Of a stretch of 54,859 bases of DNA, positions 47,258 through 54,859 are shown in pieces. Source of the DNA: JBEHWX01 sp048498995 (lineage in GTDB: Bacteria > Bacteroidota > Ignavibacteria > OLB7); contig JBEHWX010000036.1 of assembly GCA_048498995.1 (NCBI GenBank), forward strand, positions 1-54,859, given 5' to 3'. The translations under genes and the position numbers were made by a program. Under the pieces are notes generated by a model, which ran no database searches, had not been told where the DNA came from, and saw nothing but the letters and a program-made list of their open reading frames with translations. Every line of letters starts with the position of its first letter. Within the stretch, counting starts at the first letter, position 1.

Positions 47258-48265
47258 ATGCGTGTAATGGTTACCGGCGGTGCCGGATACATCGGAAGCG
47301 TGGTCACCGAGGAGCTCGTTCGTGACGGGCACGAGGTCACGGTCTATGACAATCTCGTGAAGGGGCATCGCGAGGCGGTGGTCGAGGCGGCCCGGTTCAT
47401 CGAGGGTGATCTGCTGGACGGGGAGCTGCTCCGCTCGACGCTCACCGGCCTCGGCATCGAGGCGGTGATCCACATGGCCGCCTATTCGCTGGTCGGCGAG
47501 TCGGTGCAGAACCCGTTGAAGTATTACCGGAACAACGTGACGGCGAGCCTTTCGCTGGCCGACGCGATGGTCGAGTGCGGGGTGAAGAAGATTGTCTTCT
47601 CCTCCACGGCCGCCGTGTATGGCGAGCCGGAGAAGCAGCCGATCGAGGAGGACGCGCGTCTGCAGCCGACCAACCCGTACGGCGAGACCAAGCTGGCGTT
47701 CGAGCGCGCGCTCCGCTGGTACGAGGGAGCCTACGGCCTCCGCTCGGTCTGCCTCCGCTATTTCAACGCCGCCGGCGCCACCGAGCACTGCGGCGAGCTG
47801 CACGATCCGGAGACCCATCTGATCCCGCTTCTGCTGCAGGCCGCGACCGGCCAGCTTCCGGAGGTGACGGTGTTCGGCGAGGACTATCCGACGCGCGACG
47901 GCACATGCATCCGCGACTACATCCACGTGACCGACCTGGCGCGCGCGCACGTGATGGCGCTCGACGTGCTCGACGAGCGGAGCTGCATCTACAACCTCGG
48001 CTGCGGCGGCGAAGGCTATTCCGTGCGCGAGGTGATCGACGCGGCGCGCGAGGTGACCGGCCTGGATATTCCGGTCCGCGTGGGGCCGCGCCGCGCGGGA
48101 GATCCGGCGGTGCTGGTGGCCAGCCCGGAGAAGATCAAGCGGGATCTCGGCTGGCAGCCGAAGTATCAGGATCTGACCACGATCATCTCCTCGGCCTGGC
48201 GCTGGATGGGAGAGCACCCGAAGGGCTATCACTCGACCTCGGCTCCCGCGCAGACGGTCTCGTGA
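47258..48265 (+). CDS. galE: UDP-glucose 4-epimerase
   Basis: 335 residues from ATG 47258; no good ribosome-binding site is visible (TTCTCTTCTAAC precedes it). MRVMVTGGAGYIGSVVTEEL is the NAD-binding GxxGxxG, then IHMAAYSLVGESVQNPLKYY, SSTAAVYG with the catalytic Ser/Thr, PYGETK with catalytic Tyr and Lys, and RYFNAAGA. It interconverts UDP-galactose and UDP-glucose, completing the Leloir set with galT and galK and feeding Glf. A terminator follows. Confidence 0.93.
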   Translation: MRVMVTGGAGYIGSVVTEELVRDGHEVTVYDNLVKGHREAVVEAARFIEGDLLDGELLRSTLTGLGIEAVIHMAAYSLVGESVQNPLKYYRNNVTASLSLADAMVECGVKKIVFSSTAAVYGEPEKQPIEEDARLQPTNPYGETKLAFERALRWYEGAYGLRSVCLRYFNAAGATEHCGELHDPETHLIPLLLQAATGQLPEVTVFGEDYPTRDGTCIRDYIHVTDLARAHVMALDVLDERSCIYNLGCGGEGYSVREVIDAAREVTGLDIPVRVGPRRAGDPAVLVASPEKIKRDLGWQPKYQDLTTIISSAWRWMGEHPKGYHSTSAPAQTVS

Positions 48266-48303
48266 GCGACGAGGATCTACGTTCGTAGACAATTGACGTC
48301 GTG

Positions 48304-48338
48304 GCCCCCCCCGGTCTGATCGGCAGGCCGGGGGGGGC
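48304..48338. terminator. Bidirectional terminator hairpin
   Basis: 11-bp stem GCCCCCCCCGG / CCGGGGGGGGC with a 13-base loop between convergent galE and the FG-GAP gene. Confidence 0.75.
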
Positions 48339-48365
48339 ACGCGTTTACGGGGCACCACGGTCTCG

Positions 48366-49973
48366 CTATTCCTTGACGAGACGCTGGGTTGCCAGCAGGT
48401 GGCCGTTGCCGTCGAGGATGCTCAGCAGGTAGACGCCGGACTCGGCATCGCCACAGCGCCAGAGTGCCTCCCCGCGCCAGGACTCGACATGTCCCTCGGC
48501 CACCAGACGGCCCGGCAGATCATGCACCAGAAAGCGCTCGGGCATCATGGAAAGATCACCTCGCCAGGCGATGTGCAGCTCGTCGACCATCGGGTTCGGC
48601 CACGTACTGATCGCAGCCGGACGTCCGGCAACCGCCAGGTCTCGCACGCCGCTGGAAGAGTCACGCGGGATGTACGGACCCCCGGCGAACACCGCGGCCA
48701 CGCCGGAGTTGAAGTTCACCGTGCCCCACCCTCCGATCAGGTCATTCCACCCATCCCCCGTCACGTCCTTGATTGGCTGTACGCCCGCATTGCCCGGATC
48801 TCCGGAATAGAGATCATAGGCTGAATCAGGCCCTCCCACGCCGCCACTGAAGCCGTATCGAACGCCCTGACCGTTGATGGCCAGCACCTCATAGTGACGA
48901 CTGCTATCGTTGAGATATCCCCAGCTCATCGGCCAGATATAGTACGGCCGATGGAAGACCTTGTCGGCATCTTCCAGTGCGAAACTCCGCGAACGGCTGC
49001 TTTTTCCGGAGCTGGACAAGAAGAGCGAAACCGATTCCGGCGGGCCGGCATCAGCGATATCCAGCACGCCGTCGCCATCGCAATCCAGCGTGGCAAAGCC
49101 ACCGTCGCCGACAACGCGTTGTCCGAAGCTGGCGACATGATCCGGGGAGCTCCAGTTCCAGGGGGAGCCCGGGCGACCGAAGTAGAACTTCAGCTTGTTG
49201 TTCTTGTCGGCATAGTCGCTCGCGGTGGCCAGATCGAGATACTCGTCGTTGTCCCACCGGCCGATGTAGAGTGCCTGGCGTCCCTCGCCCCCGCTACTTT
49301 CATCATCGCGAAGCACCACCGTCGGCGTGTCCACCTGAAAGCTCGGGCCGCCCCGGTAGATCCAGATCTCCGGTCGGGGGAAGGGCACATCATTGCGGTA
49401 CGCGCCAGGGATGAACAGGATCAGCTCATCGGCGCCATCGCCATCGAGATCGGCGCTGGCAAATGCTCTCAATGAGAACCGTACCGGCGGCACCATCTTC
49501 GACGGGGCCAGCACGGCCGCCGGCAGCTCATGCAGACGATTGGAGTCGGTCCGAAAAATGGAGAGGCCGTAGGCGACCTTCGCGTCGATGTTCGGGAATG
49601 CGACGGCTTTGTGTCCGGTTCCCCAGAAGTCTCCGGCAACCGGATAGCCTGGGACAACACCGAGGCCGCGAAGTATCCGTGCCGGCGTGGTGTCCAGCGG
49701 CTCGGGGCCGCCGTAGTAGATATGCCATTCATTGAGATCGCCGTAATGCACAGCGAAATCCTGGATGCCATCGGAGTTCACGTCTCCGATCGAACCGAAG
49801 CCGGCGCCGGCCTCACCGCCGCCGAACTCGCCGCCGGTGACCTCCCAGATCTTCCTGAGCTGTACCGCCTTCGGGTTGGCCGTGATCTCCTGAACCACCG
49901 GCTGGGCGGACATACGGATCGGGGCAATGCCGACCAGCGCCGTCGAGATGAGTGAGAGAGTCCGTGAATTCAA
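48366..49973 (-). CDS. Secreted FG-GAP repeat protein with T9SS sorting domain
   Basis: 535 residues from the TTG at 49973, chosen because it opens a signal peptide (NSRTLSLISTALVGIAPIRM-SAQ) and has GGAG 8 bases upstream; the ATG at 50009 adds a charged leader. The body has FG-GAP/VCBS integrin-like Ca-binding repeats: FGSIGDVNSDGIQDFAV, FASADLDGDGADELILFIPG, ATLDCDGDGVLDIADAG, IKDVTGDGWNDLIGGWG. The end is a T9SS type A domain (ISTWPNPMVDELHIAW ... GVYLLSIL). Surface or released, probably ligand-binding; partner unknown. Confidence 0.82.
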   Translation of the reverse strand: MNSRTLSLISTALVGIAPIRMSAQPVVQEITANPKAVQLRKIWEVTGGEFGGGEAGAGFGSIGDVNSDGIQDFAVHYGDLNEWHIYYGGPEPLDTTPARILRGLGVVPGYPVAGDFWGTGHKAVAFPNIDAKVAYGLSIFRTDSNRLHELPAAVLAPSKMVPPVRFSLRAFASADLDGDGADELILFIPGAYRNDVPFPRPEIWIYRGGPSFQVDTPTVVLRDDESSGGEGRQALYIGRWDNDEYLDLATASDYADKNNKLKFYFGRPGSPWNWSSPDHVASFGQRVVGDGGFATLDCDGDGVLDIADAGPPESVSLFLSSSGKSSRSRSFALEDADKVFHRPYYIWPMSWGYLNDSSRHYEVLAINGQGVRYGFSGGVGGPDSAYDLYSGDPGNAGVQPIKDVTGDGWNDLIGGWGTVNFNSGVAAVFAGGPYIPRDSSSGVRDLAVAGRPAAISTWPNPMVDELHIAWRGDLSMMPERFLVHDLPGRLVAEGHVESWRGEALWRCGDAESGVYLLSILDGNGHLLATQRLVKE

Positions 49974-50374
49974 CGTTCGTTCTCCGCACGGATGTCGATC
50001 CCGTTCCATGAATCACACCGCCCTGTCCGTGGCTCCCGAGACGGGATGGCTGATCGGAGGCCTTGCGTGGGGCCTCGGCATATTCCGGATATGGGCACTG
50101 AGATCATGATGTCCGGCGGATGGGAAAAGGTGAATAAGGATGGGAGAGAACGTACGGATTTCCATGGCGGCCCCCAATTCCCGACGTGACTTCGCTCGAA
50201 TCGGGCTCCGTGGCGTGGCGCTTGCGACCAAGTATTCCGTCTCTTGCAACGGGAAGCGGGGCGCCGTGGATGCTCCCATGTTCCCAGTCGATGCCAATTC
50301 ATGGACGAAGCCCATCGGGCAAGGCCTGGGAGGTGCCCACGCCATCCCGCATGGCGCAAGGAGGAACACGAACG
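49974..50374. other. Intergenic between divergent FG-GAP and DUF305 genes
   Basis: 401 bases, no convincing gene. AAGGAGGA at the right end is the ribosome-binding site of the DUF305 gene. Confidence 0.4.
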
Positions 50375-50824
50375 ATGAACAGCTACGCGCGCTTCGCCGC
50401 CATGATCGCGACCTCCACCGTCGTGATGTTCGCGTTGATGTATCTGAACACCTACGAGCTCGATCATGTCTACTTCAGCCAGACGCGGCTGTACATGACG
50501 CTGATCATGGGAGCTGCCATGGCGATCGTGATGCTGGCGTTCATGACCGGCATGTACAAGAACCGGAGGGCGAACCTCGGCATCTTCGCAGGCGCCGTGC
50601 TCCTCTTCGCGCTCTCGCTCTGGCTGGTCCGGAGCCAGGCCACCGTGGATGACGCCGCATGGATGAAGGCGATGATCCCCCATCACTCGATCGCGATCCT
50701 CACCAGCGAGCGGGCGCGTATCTCCGATCCTCGGGTCCGCGCGCTGGCCGACAGCATCATCCGGACGCAGCGCAGGGAGATCGGCGAGATGAAGGCGCTG
50801 CTCGACGATCTGGAGAAGCGGTGA
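50375..50824 (+). CDS. DUF305-family membrane protein
   Basis: 149 residues from ATG 50375 (AGGAGGA, 9 bases upstream). Three hydrophobic segments (about 5-25, 40-60, 68-84) are followed by a DUF305 helical part with WMKAMIPHHSIAI, the family's paired His, and SIIRTQRREIGEMKALLDD. DUF305 proteins are often linked to copper or metal stress; here the role is unknown. Confidence 0.82.
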   Translation: MNSYARFAAMIATSTVVMFALMYLNTYELDHVYFSQTRLYMTLIMGAAMAIVMLAFMTGMYKNRRANLGIFAGAVLLFALSLWLVRSQATVDDAAWMKAMIPHHSIAILTSERARISDPRVRALADSIIRTQRREIGEMKALLDDLEKR

Positions 50825-50841
50825 TCCACCACGAATTCCCC

Positions 50842-50870
50842 TTGACAGTGGCCATCTTCTGAGGTAATTC
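50842..50870 (+). promoter_or_regulatory. Possible sigma-70-like promoter
   Basis: TTGACA (50842-50847), 17-base spacer, TAATTC (50865-50870). It points at the small ORF at 51000 and the metallophosphoesterase. The -35 is perfect, the -10 is only partial. Confidence 0.3.
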
Positions 50871-50999
50871 TCACATCCACGCCCGGCGGAATCCCGTTAT
50901 CAAGAGGTAATTACCCCCGAGGGAGACCGCGAGCGTAATTTCGTGTCGACCAGAGAACATGAACTGGTCGACGATCGACTGAGATGATCCACTGAAACG

Positions 51000-51212
51000 A
51001 TGACACGCTACAATGCAGCAACCACGATGTCCCATCGCGACGTCGGGGAGCGAGCCGGCTCGATAGAGCGGCTGCTCCGGAATCTTTCGGCACCGGTGCG
51101 CGGTCAGCGTCCGGATGCCGCCGCCGAGGCGCTTCGCGCGAAGCTCAATCTCTGTTCGGAGATCCTGAGCGCACTGGCACCATCCCGCCCCAAGCATGAT
51201 CTTGCCGGCTGA
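51000..51212 (+). CDS. Possible small protein, unknown
   Basis: 70 residues (or 60 from the ATG at 51030). The region from SHRDVGERAGSIERLLRNLS onward is amphipathic helical (PDAAAEALRAKLNLCSEILS) and looks more protein-like than most short frames here. No ribosome-binding site stands out. It lies between a possible promoter and the metallophosphoesterase gene. Confidence 0.3.
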   Translation: MTRYNAATTMSHRDVGERAGSIERLLRNLSAPVRGQRPDAAAEALRAKLNLCSEILSALAPSRPKHDLAG

Positions 51213-51362
51213 TACGCCGCGCCTCACGCGCCGTTCGATTGTGTCCCGAGCGAGGGCCCTGTCGTTCCGTCGGCAGGGCTTTCTCATACCCGGAGCAACG
51301 TATCCCGAACCCAACGCCCGGCATCGACGGAGGATGCCTCATCCATCGCATCAGGAGCATTG

Positions 51363-52154
51363 ATGTACAGCACTGCCAGTTTCGAGGAGCTGCTGGAAGC
51401 CGAGCATCAGCAGGAATGGACCGACACGCTCGATGAGAGCACGCTCGAGGGACGTCGGCGGATCGATCTGCCGTACGTCGACACCATTATCGTATCCGAT
51501 ATCCATCTCGGCTCGGACGTCTCCCGCTCCGGCGATCTGCTCCGCGTGCTGAAGGGGCATGCCTTCAGCCGCCTGATCCTGAACGGCGACGTCTTCGACG
51601 ATCTCAACTTCAAGCGGCTCCGGAAGGAGGACTGGAAATTCCTCTCCTATATCCGGAAGCTCGCCAACCCGAAGCGGCGCTGCGAGGTGGTCTGGGTGGC
51701 CGGCAATCACGACGGCATGGCCGAGCCTCTGTCGCATCTGCTCGGCGTACAGGTCTATGAGGAGTATATCTGGGAATCGGGCGGACGTCGGTTGATGGCC
51801 ACGCACGGCCATCAGTTCGATACCTTCCTCCAGCAGCGGGTGATCATCAGCAACGTCGCCTCCTGGCTCTATCTGCTGCTCCAGCGTCTCGACCGTGAAA
51901 GCCAGCGTCTGAGCCGCTGGGTGAAGCGGAGCAGCAAGTCATGGCTTCGCGTCTCCGACAAGATCGCGCGCGACGCCGTCGACCATGCTCTCCGCCGCAA
52001 CGCGGATATCGTCTTCTGCGGCCACACGCATCTGGCGCTCGAGATGCAGGCCGAGGGGGTACGCTACTACAACAGCGGCTGCTGGACCGACCGCCCCTCG
52101 CAGTACATCACCATCGATCACGAGAATCGCGTCGCGATCCACGAGTGCCCGTGA
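51363..52154 (+). CDS. Metallophosphoesterase (LpxH-like, UDP-2,3-diacylglucosamine hydrolase family)
   Basis: 263 residues from ATG 51363 (AGGAG, 5 bases upstream; a TTG one codon earlier is possible). All calcineurin-like metal motifs are present: VSDIHLGSD (Asp46, His48), LNGDVFDD, VAGNHDG, THGHQFD and CGHTHLA. The layout and the YYNSGCWTDRPSQY ending match the YbbF/LpxH-like group common in lipid A or other phospho-lipid metabolism. It could also act on another phosphate ester. Cytosolic or peripheral to the inner membrane. Confidence 0.85.
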   Translation: MYSTASFEELLEAEHQQEWTDTLDESTLEGRRRIDLPYVDTIIVSDIHLGSDVSRSGDLLRVLKGHAFSRLILNGDVFDDLNFKRLRKEDWKFLSYIRKLANPKRRCEVVWVAGNHDGMAEPLSHLLGVQVYEEYIWESGGRRLMATHGHQFDTFLQQRVIISNVASWLYLLLQRLDRESQRLSRWVKRSSKSWLRVSDKIARDAVDHALRRNADIVFCGHTHLALEMQAEGVRYYNSGCWTDRPSQYITIDHENRVAIHECP

Positions 52155-52204
52155 CATCCGCCGCGGAGCCACGCATCCCGGTAGGCGCATCCCGGTAGGC
52201 GTCT

Positions 52205-52233
52205 CGGTAGGCGCACGTCTTCAGCGTGCGCTC
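52205..52233. repeat. 29-bp hairpin element, second copy
   Basis: Identical to 27619-27647, with the 7-bp inverted repeat GCGCACG / CGTGCGC. It is preceded by three short GGTAGGCG repeats and followed directly by a 13-bp array that starts on its right arm. Confidence 0.9.
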
Positions 52234-52391
52234 CGATCCGGCGCTCCGATCCGGCGCTCCGATCCGGCGCTCCGATCCGGTGCTCCGATCCGGCGCTCCG
52301 ATCCGGTGCTCCGATCCGGTGCTCCGATCCGGCGCTCCGATCCGGCGCTCCGATCCGGTGCTCCGATCCGGTGCTCCGATCCGGTGCTCCG
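52228..52391. repeat. 13-bp tandem array, 12 copies
   Basis: Unit G(C/T)GCTCCGATCCG. The C/T position varies between copies in no simple order; the rest is nearly identical. No stop codon is in the unit. It follows the metallophosphoesterase gene. Confidence 0.95.
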
Positions 52392-52713
52392 CGCCCGCGT
52401 TCCGACTGTACGTTGCGAGTATACGCGGGTATCGCGGTTCACATTGCGCATGGTCTGAAACGCCGGGGATGAGATATCGATATTCCGTCTGGGCGGCCCC
52501 GGTGCTCTGAACGCGATCATTCTCCACAACGATATCCACGCATGGTGAAAACTCCGGGAGCCGATGCGCCGAATGCCGGCGCCGACTCGTCAGCTTCGGC
52601 GATCTCCACATCCGGTCACGCGTGGTCCCAAACAGCGCGGGGACGCCCATCCAATGATGAGCGTCCCCGATGGATCGCATTGCGATAATCGTCGGGAAAT
52701 GTCGGCGGGGCGA
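52392..52713. terminator. Intergenic with a terminator-like hairpin
   Basis: GGGGACGC / GCGTCCCC (52639-52668, 14-base loop) lies 3' of the minus-strand gene that ends at 52714. No gene seen in the rest of the stretch. Confidence 0.5.
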
Positions 52714-53475
52714 TCAGTCATCGCCGCCGTGCTTTCCACCCTTGCCGTGCCCATTCCCTCGGCCGCGTCCGTTGCCCCCCTTGATCGCGCCGTGATCGTC
52801 ATCATCGTCCCGATCCTCGATCCGCTTGCCGAAGCCGGCCACCGAGATGCTCACGTTGCCGCTCGACCCGATCGTGACGCGCCGGTTCATCGGGATCATG
52901 CCGGGGGCGGTGATATGCGCGGTATACGTTCCGGCGGCGAGATTCGTGAAGGTGAAGTTCCCCGCGGCATCGGTCACGGCGCTCACGTTCCCCGGCGTCA
53001 GCCGGATCGTGGCGCCCGAGACCCCCGCGCCGTTGGCGCCGAGGAGCACTCCCTGCACGGTCCGGGTAACGCCGCTTCCGGGGGAAACCGTGACCGGCAG
53101 CGTAAATGCGAATTCGTTGTTCGCCGGCAGCGAGAGCCGCCGCGTTACCGGATCGTGTCCGGGTGCGGTCACCGTCACGTTGTAGATGCCGGCGACGAGG
53201 TTGGGAAAGGAGAACCGGCCGTTGGCGCCGGTGGTCGTCGAGATGTTCGGTCCGGTCAGTGTCACCACCGCGCCGGCAAGCGTGCGCCTGGTTCCATCGG
53301 GAAGGCGCTCGTAGACGGTGCCGCTCAGATAGTACTGGGCGCTGGCGGCCGTTTCGGCCGATGTTCCGACGCGAATCGTCGATGGGACTCCTCCGTCGAG
53401 CGTCCCGGCCGAGAGCGCCGGCATCGAAAGGCCCGAGAGCACGAGGCTCGCGAGCATCAGCATGGTTCGTGTCAT
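52714..53475 (-). CDS. Exported protein with two carboxypeptidase-regulatory-like domains
   Basis: 253 residues; signal peptide MLMLASLVLSGLSMPALS. Two CarboxypepD-reg/transthyretin-like repeats follow: YYLSGTVYERLPDGTRRTLA-GAVVTLTG ... YNVTVTAPGHDP, and VQGVLLGANGAGVSGATIRL ... TYTAHITAPGMIP. The C-terminus is Asp-rich (DDDDDHGAIK) then Gly/Lys/His-rich, a possible metal-binding or disordered tail. No catalytic site. Probably periplasmic or secreted, function unknown. Monocistronic, divergent from the DUF4118 gene. Confidence 0.75.
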   Translation of the reverse strand: MTRTMLMLASLVLSGLSMPALSAGTLDGGVPSTIRVGTSAETAASAQYYLSGTVYERLPDGTRRTLAGAVVTLTGPNISTTTGANGRFSFPNLVAGIYNVTVTAPGHDPVTRRLSLPANNEFAFTLPVTVSPGSGVTRTVQGVLLGANGAGVSGATIRLTPGNVSAVTDAAGNFTFTNLAAGTYTAHITAPGMIPMNRRVTIGSSGNVSISVAGFGKRIEDRDDDDDHGAIKGGNGRGRGNGHGKGGKHGGDD

Positions 53476-53957
53476 AACTCCTCCTCAACTCTGTAGAACA
53501 CCATCCGCACGATTTCGTTTCGCGTCCGGCAAACTGCCCGAAAGACCGTTCCACTTCGCCCCATCGCGGAGCTCGGGGTGTCCGCCGGTTCCGGTCGCGC
53601 ACATGAGCATTCGACACCCCGGAGCGGTCAGGGATTACCGGCCGGACGATATTTCTCGCGCCGCGGCGGCGCCATTGCCGGAAAACGGGGTCGGGAGCAT
53701 CGGCGATTGGCAATCGTGTCGGAGGGTGATATTTTTCCCGGGTCCACTCACCCGGATATCGAAGCCCGCCCTGTTCCCGTCGCCGTCAGCGCCGTCGTCG
53801 TTCCATCGCGTCGGCTCGCGGAATCGGATCGCCGAACGGCGGAGATCCCCGATCTCTCCCTCGTTCCGAGATCCGCTCTCCCTTCGAGATCACGGGCGCC
53901 TTGAGCCCAGACCGGTGGCATCGGACGGTGCGGCCGGCGCATTTCCACGGGAGATCC
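53476..53957. other. Intergenic between divergent genes
   Basis: 482 bases without a convincing gene; frames across it are extensions of neighbouring frames. Ribosome-binding sites lie at both ends (GGAGG on the minus side, GGGAG on the plus side). Confidence 0.4.
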
Positions 53958-54731
53958 ATGTCGACGAAACTCTATCCATCACCGTTGCTGCGCTATCTGG
54001 CCGCGGTGATCCTCGTGCTTCTCGGACTCGTCCTTCGTCTGTTGCTCGTTCCGGTGATCGGCGATCGGAGTCCGTTCCTGATCTTCATCGCGCCGATCAC
54101 GATTGCCGCCTGGTACGGCGGCATCGGGCCGGGACTGATCTCGACCCTGCTGTCGCTGGTGGCGATCGACTATTTCTTCGTCCCTCCGGTCCATTCCCTG
54201 TTCGCCTACACTCTCGGCGTGGAGGTGCGCATGGTGATCTTCGCGCTCGAGGGAACCGTCGTGTCCAGCGTTATCGGCGCGCTTCGCAACGCGATCTACC
54301 GGACCAAGGCGGAGCTGGCGCTTCAGCAGACCGAGGAACAACTGAAGCTGCTGATCGAGAGCATCGAGGATTACGCGATCATCATGCTCGACCCCGACGG
54401 CAATGTCGTTACCTGGAACAACGGCGCCGAGCAGCTTCTGGGCTATCGGGGGAGCGAGATCATCGGCAGCCACGTTTCGACGCTCTACACGCAGGAGGAT
54501 GCCGCCCTGGCCGAGCCGGAGGGGACGCTGCGGCACGCATCGGCCAGCCTGAGCTGGCGCGGGGAGCAGTGGAGACTGAGAAAGGATGGCACCAGGTTCC
54601 GCGCCCGCGTGATCATCAACGCGCTGCGCGACCGCTTCGGATCGCTGCGTGGCTTCGCCGAGATCATCCGCGAGACCACGTGGGAGGAGCTCGACGCGGC
54701 GGAGATCCACTCCGAGGAGCAGGCATCCTGA
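53958..54731 (+). CDS. DUF4118 membrane sensor with a PAS domain, no kinase domain
   Basis: 257 residues from ATG 53958 (GGGAG upstream). The first about 115 residues hold four hydrophobic segments of the DUF4118 (KdpD-like) sensor: LLRYLAAVILVLLGLVLRLL, FIAPITIAAWYGGIGPGLIS, VAIDYFFVPP. A short coiled coil links to one PAS domain (IESIEDYAIIMLDPDGNVVT to FGSLRGFAEIIRETTWEELD). The usual histidine kinase HisKA/HATPase part is missing and the ORF ends cleanly before a terminator, so it is either a signal-binding protein that acts on another kinase or a truncated kinase gene. Confidence 0.82.
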   Translation: MSTKLYPSPLLRYLAAVILVLLGLVLRLLLVPVIGDRSPFLIFIAPITIAAWYGGIGPGLISTLLSLVAIDYFFVPPVHSLFAYTLGVEVRMVIFALEGTVVSSVIGALRNAIYRTKAELALQQTEEQLKLLIESIEDYAIIMLDPDGNVVTWNNGAEQLLGYRGSEIIGSHVSTLYTQEDAALAEPEGTLRHASASLSWRGEQWRLRKDGTRFRARVIINALRDRFGSLRGFAEIIRETTWEELDAAEIHSEEQAS

Positions 54732-54791
54732 GCTACCGATCGCGTGATCTCACGACGCCGATGCCGGCGACCCGGCGGACATAGTGAACGT

Positions 54792-54830
54792 GAAAGCGCC
54801 GGCGTCCCGTATGGGGGCGCCGGCGCTTTC
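54792..54830 (+). terminator. Strong intrinsic terminator
   Basis: 13-bp perfect stem GAAAGCGCCGGCG / CGCCGGCGCTTTC followed by GTTTCT, 60 bases after the DUF4118 gene. Confidence 0.85.
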
Positions 54831-54859
54831 GTTTCTAGCATCGTCAACATTCGAAACTC

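Noticed and set aside
52226..52510. Open frame of SDPVLRSGAPIR-type repeats
   Set aside because: It is only the translated 13-bp array, with no ribosome-binding site.

Overview
The window is high-GC DNA (clearly above 60% by eye) packed with bacterial protein genes. I saw no rRNA, tRNA, CRISPR array, transposase or integrase. Two large secreted proteins (18439-23223 and 48366-49973) end in type IX secretion (T9SS) sorting domains. A TonB-dependent receptor with a carboxypeptidase-regulatory plug extension is also present. Together these point to an FCB-group bacterium (Bacteroidota in the wide sense, Ignavibacteria/Kapabacteria-like lineages, or a neighbouring phylum) with unusually high GC; I cannot name the genus.

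Layout. (1) 1-15 kb is a toxin-like region. It holds the 3' end of a polymorphic toxin, a candidate immunity gene, a giant orphan Tc-toxin A subunit (TcA) whose reading frame is cut by one in-frame TGA exactly where the family has a conserved tryptophan, a small frameshifted ORF, and two tandem class-3-lipase-like genes. No TcB or TcC partner is present. (2) 15-30 kb is housekeeping/accessory: DinB-like and AraC genes, a DUF3224 protein, an ECF-like sigma factor beside a giant subtilisin-like T9SS protease, DoxX, an MFS exporter fused to a MarR-like domain, two VOC proteins, a small unknown and a fatty acid desaturase. (3) 30.3-35.5 kb is a surface-uptake operon: TonB receptor, beta-helix lipoprotein, YncE-like beta-propeller. 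(4) 35.8-48.3 kb carries galactose genes: a small ORF overlapping galT, galK, a glycosyltransferase, UDP-galactopyranose mutase (glf), a GH1-RmlD fusion and, after an insert of cyanophycinase and two DUF421 genes, galE. GalK, GalT and GalE make UDP-galactose; Glf converts it to UDP-galactofuranose, which the adjacent glycosyltransferase could use. (5) 48.3-54.9 kb holds an FG-GAP T9SS protein, a DUF305 protein, a metallophosphoesterase, a secreted carboxypeptidase-regulatory-like protein and a DUF4118-PAS protein without a kinase domain.

The most unusual DNA-level signal is a set of short tandem repeats whose unit contains the stop codon of the preceding gene (after 1372, at the 3' end of the minus-strand gene at 15020, after 29619, after 35465, and in degenerate form after 47098). 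The stop is copied several times at 12-17 bp spacing, usually in several frames. Other arrays (11 bp at 16561, 21 bp at 27641, 13 bp at 52228) and a 29-bp hairpin element present twice (27619 and 52205) show that intergenic DNA here is rich in young tandem duplications. Strong inverted repeats at many gene ends look like intrinsic terminators.
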